A DNA stretch of 8,380 bases from 13-2-20CM-68-14 sp036378475 (lineage in GTDB: Bacteria; Actinomycetota; Thermoleophilia; Gaiellales; Gaiellaceae). Location: the NCBI GenBank assembly GCA_036378475.1, contig DASUWJ010000039.1, positions 1 through 8,380 of the forward strand, read 5' to 3'. How positions within the stretch are numbered: the first letter of the stretch is position 1; each line of letters opens with the position of its first letter. A program made the translations under genes and the position numbers. The notes under the pieces were generated by a model. That model had not been told where the DNA came from. It worked only from the letters and a program-made list of their open reading frames with translations, and did not search any database. Of the stretch, positions 5,369 to 8,380 are shown one piece after another.

Positions 5369-6340
5369 CTAGAGGTCGGGCGTGAGGAGGTCCAGCTCAT
5401 CCGCGCGCTCCATGGCCGCGAGCGCGATCGCGAGGTCCTGGATCGCGAGCCCGGTCGAGTCGAAGATCGTGATCTCGTCGCGCGACTGTCGACCGGAGGC
5501 CGTCTCGGCAAGCACGTCGCCAAGCTGGGTAACGTCGTCTTGGCTGATCAGGCCGGCCTCGAAGGCGTGCGCCAGGTCGCCGTTGTGGCTGGCCTGCTCC
5601 CAGTCGTCGGCGAACAGTCGAACCTGCGCGCTACCGCCGGATTTCTCGGCGGCCCGGGCCAGCTCTCCGACCGCGATTTCCGCCTTGCCGGGCCCGTCCG
5701 CTCCCATCAGGCTGACGTGCTGGCCGGGTCGGAGCGAGCCTTCCTCGAGCAGCACCTCGTGGCCGGGAGTGATCGTGACGAGGAGCTCGGCGGCAAGTGC
5801 CTCCTCCCGCGAGCCAGCGACCCTGGCGCCGAGCTCCCGAGCAGCCGTCTGGGCACGTCCCTGGTCGACGTCCCAGAGCAGCACCTCGTGGCCTCGGGCC
5901 AAGAACGTCCGGGCGGCGGCGCGGCCGTTGACGCCCGCGCCGACCACGGCCGCGGTGGCGGCCTCCTCGCAGCCGAGCGCCTCGGCCGCGAGCACCGCGG
6001 CGGCTCCGGTGCGCAGGGCGGTCACGGCGCCCGCGTCGAGCACGGCGCGGAGCGAACCGGTGGCAGCGTCGGAGAGCAGCACGAGGCCGGTGACGGTCGG
6101 CAGGCCGTGGGCCGGGTTGCCTGGGAACGAGGTCACCCATTTCAGCAAGGCGTGTCCGGCGCCGAGGGCGGGCATCGCGCGGAAATCGCCGGCCGGAGGG
6201 GCGAGCACGTACACCTTCGGCTGCATCGACCACTCGCCGCGCGCGTAGGCGACGAAGGCCTCTCGAACGGCCTCGAGGGCACGTAGGGGTGAGACGGCCG
6301 CCTCGACGTGGCGCGCCGCGAACACCGGGATCGGAGCCAC
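5369..6340 (-). CDS. Ornithine cyclodeaminase / mu-crystallin family dehydrogenase
   Basis: The 323-residue protein belongs to the family of ornithine cyclodeaminase, archaeal alanine dehydrogenase and ketimine reductases. Visible features are Lys67 in LLKWVTSFPGNPAHGLPTV, ALRTGAAA (108-115), the Rossmann motif GAGVNG (134-139) and the C-terminal FDSTGLAIQDLA with the likely catalytic Asp294. Asp157, in LLWDVD at the end of the second Rossmann strand, favours NAD(H) over NADP(H). VLDAGAVTALRTG replaces the DGxxLT pattern of typical ornithine cyclodeaminases, so that exact activity should not be assumed; alanine dehydrogenase or another imine/amino-acid reductase is equally likely. GTG 6340 shares its first G with the pntB TAG stop (TAGTG), so translation is probably coupled. 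It appears to be the last gene of the transhydrogenase operon. Confidence 0.92.
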   Translation of the reverse strand: MAPIPVFAARHVEAAVSPLRALEAVREAFVAYARGEWSMQPKVYVLAPPAGDFRAMPALGAGHALLKWVTSFPGNPAHGLPTVTGLVLLSDAATGSLRAVLDAGAVTALRTGAAAVLAAEALGCEEAATAAVVGAGVNGRAAARTFLARGHEVLLWDVDQGRAQTAARELGARVAGSREEALAAELLVTITPGHEVLLEEGSLRPGQHVSLMGADGPGKAEIAVGELARAAEKSGGSAQVRLFADDWEQASHNGDLAHAFEAGLISQDDVTQLGDVLAETASGRQSRDEITIFDSTGLAIQDLAIALAAMERADELDLLTPDL

Positions 6341-7734
6341 TAGAGCGCCTTGACGCCGGAGATCAGGTGCGTGATCGACTCTTTCGCGTCGCCGAAGAGC
6401 ATCACGGTCTTCGGGTTGAGGAAGAGCGGGTTCTCGATCCCCGCGAAGCCGGGATTGAGCGAGCGCTTGAGGACGACGACGCTCTGCGCTTGGTCGACGT
6501 TCAGGATCGGCATGCCGTAGATCGGGCTGCCCTGGTTCGTGCGGGCGTCAGGGTTCGTGACGTCGTTGGCCCCAATCACGAGCGCGACGTCCGTGCGCGG
6601 GAACTCGGGGTTCGCGTCGGCCATCTCCTTCAGCTGGGGATAGGGCACATTCGCCTCCGCGAGCAGGACGTTCATGTGGCCCGGCATCCGGCCCGCGACC
6701 GGGTGAATTGCGTAGCTGACCTCGACGCCGCGCGCCTCGAGCAGGTCGGCCAGCTGCCGGACGTCGTGCTGGGCCTGCGCGACCGCCATCCCGTAGCCGG
6801 GCACGAACACGACCTTGTGCGCGTAGGCGAGCATCACCGCGACATCGTCGGCGCTCGCAGAGCGGACGGCGCCGCCGTCAGCGTCGGCCGCGACCGCCGC
6901 GGCACCGGCGCTCACCTGCCCAAAGGCGCCGAAGAGGACGTTCGCGATCGAGCGGTTCATCGCCCGGCCCATCAAGACCGTCAGCAGCGTGCCCGAGGCG
7001 CCGACGAGCATGCCGCTCACGATCAGCACGTTGTTCTCGAGCTCGAAGCCGGTGGCCGCCGCGGCGAGGCCGGTAAAGGCGTTCAGGAGCGAGATCACGA
7101 CTGGCATGTCGGCGCCGCCGATCGGCAGGACGAAGAGCACCCCGAAGAGCAGCGCGCCGAGGATCAGCGCCACGAGCAGCCACTGGCGCTCCGCTCCCGC
7201 GACGATCGCCACTCCGGCAGCGAGGATCCCGGCGAAGAGGGCGCCGTTCACGAGCTGCTGGCCGGGGTAGACGATCGGGCGGCCCCGGATCAGCTCCTGC
7301 AGCTTCGCGAAGGCGACCATCGAGCCCGCGAACGAGATCGCGCCGATCAGCGCCGAGAGGACGATCGAGATGCTGATGTCTGTGTGCAGGCGGCCGGGTG
7401 CGGGGGCAAGACGATGGAACTCGGCGAGCGAGATCAATGCCGCCGCACCGCCGCCGACGCCGTTGAAGAGCGCCACCATCTGCGGCATCGCGGTCATCTT
7501 CACGCGCCGCGCGGCGACCGCGCCGAAGGCGCCGCCGATGATCATCCCGACGACGATCTCCCACCAGCTCTCGATCTGCTTCTGGGCTGCGGTGACCGCG
7601 ATCGCGATCAGCATCCCGCCCGCGCCGATCCAGTTGCCGCGGCGCGCGGTCGCCGGGTTCGAGAGGAAGCGGAGCGCCAGGATGAAGGCCACGATCGTCG
7701 CCAGGTAGGCGAGATCGGTCGCTACGCGGCCCAA
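6340..7734 (-). CDS. pntB: NAD(P) transhydrogenase subunit beta
   Basis: This is the beta subunit of proton-translocating transhydrogenase, which transfers hydride from NADH to NADP+ using the proton gradient. The 464-residue length matches E. coli PntB. The N-terminal 280 or so residues are a multi-helix membrane domain (domain II) with the conserved IGGADMPVV loop. The NADP(H)-binding domain III holds VPGYGMAVAQAQ (311-322), HPVAGRMPGHMN (344-355), GANDVTNP (388-395) and the NADP-phosphate-binding LKRSLNPG (422-429). Asn91 stands where E. coli PntB has the proton-path His91; the His is supplied by the small PntAB subunit here. The start is TTG at 7734, seven bases after the pntAB stop; no ATG or GTG is available in frame nearby. 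The preceding GTGAGG may serve as a weak ribosome-binding site. Confidence 0.97.
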   Translation of the reverse strand: MGRVATDLAYLATIVAFILALRFLSNPATARRGNWIGAGGMLIAIAVTAAQKQIESWWEIVVGMIIGGAFGAVAARRVKMTAMPQMVALFNGVGGGAAALISLAEFHRLAPAPGRLHTDISISIVLSALIGAISFAGSMVAFAKLQELIRGRPIVYPGQQLVNGALFAGILAAGVAIVAGAERQWLLVALILGALLFGVLFVLPIGGADMPVVISLLNAFTGLAAAATGFELENNVLIVSGMLVGASGTLLTVLMGRAMNRSIANVLFGAFGQVSAGAAAVAADADGGAVRSASADDVAVMLAYAHKVVFVPGYGMAVAQAQHDVRQLADLLEARGVEVSYAIHPVAGRMPGHMNVLLAEANVPYPQLKEMADANPEFPRTDVALVIGANDVTNPDARTNQGSPIYGMPILNVDQAQSVVVLKRSLNPGFAGIENPLFLNPKTVMLFGDAKESITHLISGVKAL

Positions 7735-7741
7735 TGACGCC

Positions 7742-8080
7742 TCACGGGCCCGGCCTCCCGTCTTTAGGCGGCGGCTTCGCGGGCCGCTCCTCCCGCTTGC
7801 GGAACATCTCGAGCATGCGGTCGGTGACGACGAACCCGCCGACGACGTTGGCGGAAGCGAGGACGACGGCGACCAGGCCGACGACCGTCGTCAGGGTGTC
7901 CTTGGGCCCGAGGCCGGCGACGAGCATCGCCCCCACGATCACGATGCCGTGGATCGCGTTCGTCCCGGACATCAACGGGGTGTGCAGCAGCGTCGGCACC
8001 TTGGAGATCACCTCGAAGCCGAGGAAGATCGCCAGCACGAGGATCGTCAGCTCGAAGACGAGCAGCAGCCCGTGGCTCAT
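7742..8080 (-). CDS. pntAB: NAD(P) transhydrogenase subunit alpha part 2 (membrane)
   Basis: This small membrane subunit (112 residues) is the separate alpha-2 chain of three-subunit transhydrogenases; in E. coli it is fused to the end of PntA. Three hydrophobic helices are visible at about 6-24, 42-57 and 62-84. Between the first two lies the family stretch VPTLLHTPLMSGTNAIHG. His44 in NAIHGIVIVG corresponds to the membrane histidine placed in the alpha-2 subunit of enzymes such as that of Thermus. The C-terminus is a Lys-, Arg- and Pro-rich tail on the cytoplasmic side. The start is ATG, with AGGGG about seven bases upstream. It lies 73 bases downstream of pntAA and seven bases ahead of pntB. 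Confidence 0.95.
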   Translation of the reverse strand: MSHGLLLVFELTILVLAIFLGFEVISKVPTLLHTPLMSGTNAIHGIVIVGAMLVAGLGPKDTLTTVVGLVAVVLASANVVGGFVVTDRMLEMFRKREERPAKPPPKDGRPGP

Positions 8081-8153
8081 CGCCGTACCCCTAGGCGCAA
8101 CCTGCCCCGGTGGAACGTATGTGCGGCGGCCGCTCGGGTTTCGCGCCGGCAGA

Positions 8154-8380
8154 TCACGCCGCGACTTCCTCCTTGCGGGTCACGCACGCGGAGGCGGTGA
8201 TCTCGTCCTGCCAGTCGAGCGAGAGCTCGCCCCCCGGGGCGAGGTGCTCGAGCAGGGCGAGCACGTTGCGGGCATAGAGCTGGCTGGCGTGGGCGGGCAT
8301 CGAGCTCGGCAGGTTCGTCGGGCCGATGATCGTGACCCGCTCGCGCACGACTTCCCGGCCGGGCTCTGTCAGCTCGCAGT
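8154..8380 (-). CDS. pntAA: NAD(P) transhydrogenase subunit alpha part 1, C-terminal end
   Basis: Only the last 75 or so residues lie in the window; the gene continues past the right edge. The frame reads CELTEPGREVVRE into VTIIGPTNLPSSMPAHASQL and YARNVLALLEHL, the C-terminal part of the NAD(H)-binding domain I of transhydrogenase alpha. It ends at TGA 8156-8154 after DWQDEITASACV, without the membrane helices found in fused PntA. This fits the split form, in which alpha-2 is a separate gene downstream. The GTG at 8348 that could be read as a start is internal to the conserved domain and is not a start. It is the first gene of the visible part of the operon. Confidence 0.95.
   Translation of the reverse strand, partial: CELTEPGREVVRERVTIIGPTNLPSSMPAHASQLYARNVLALLEHLAPGGELSLDWQDEITASACVTRKEEVAA

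Noticed and set aside
5189..6286. Plus-strand frame opposite the ornithine cyclodeaminase-family gene
   Set aside because: The minus strand carries a full-length family protein with all motifs. This frame has no recognisable domain.
6289..7737. Long plus-strand frame of 482 codons opposite pntB
   Set aside because: It is antisense to pntB, which matches its family over its full length. The Arg/Asp/His-rich translation reflects codon bias in the true gene.
8081..8153. Possible pseudoknot or riboswitch in the gap between pntAA and pntAB (CTGCC/GGCAG and GGCGC/GCGCC interleaved)
   Set aside because: The pairings are only five bases each in a very GC-rich gap, which is expected by chance, and no known riboswitch core is visible.

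Overview
The base composition is very GC-rich, start codons are often not ATG, and several genes start directly behind promoter-like boxes with no Shine-Dalgarno site. Together with the protein sequences this suggests a high-GC actinobacterium, most likely of the Thermoleophilia (Solirubrobacterales/Gaiellales) type. The lineage is an inference from memory of protein families; no 16S or other marker is present. No rRNA, tRNA, CRISPR array, insertion sequence or phage gene was seen, and no gap between genes exceeds about 150 bases.

The window is two converging blocks. The plus-strand block (1-3893) starts with housekeeping genes: the 3' part of a signal peptidase I gene (lepB), ribosomal protein L19 (rplS) and ribonuclease HII (rnhB). 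The L19 frame has no stop at its usual place and runs 185 bases into rnhB. A secreted four-cysteine protein of unknown function follows, then an FAD-dependent amine/amino-acid oxidoreductase whose start appears to be a non-standard ATC codon. A hairpin near 3930-3949 separates the two blocks.

The minus-strand block, read from the right edge, is a proton-translocating nicotinamide nucleotide transhydrogenase operon in its three-subunit form (pntAA partial, pntAB, pntB). An ornithine cyclodeaminase/mu-crystallin family dehydrogenase overlaps the pntB stop by one base. Downstream lies a SAM-dependent methyltransferase gene broken by a single in-frame TAA, then a small predicted secreted or membrane protein.

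The transhydrogenase uses the proton gradient to move hydride from NADH to NADP+. The coupled dehydrogenase probably uses NAD(H) on an amino or imino acid, so the two may form one redox unit; this is inferred from position only. I found no convincing new defence or mobile system. The points most worth a second look are the ATC start, the L19/rnhB overlap, the recurrent -10 boxes just ahead of start codons, the nonsense codon in the methyltransferase, and the pnt-linked dehydrogenase.
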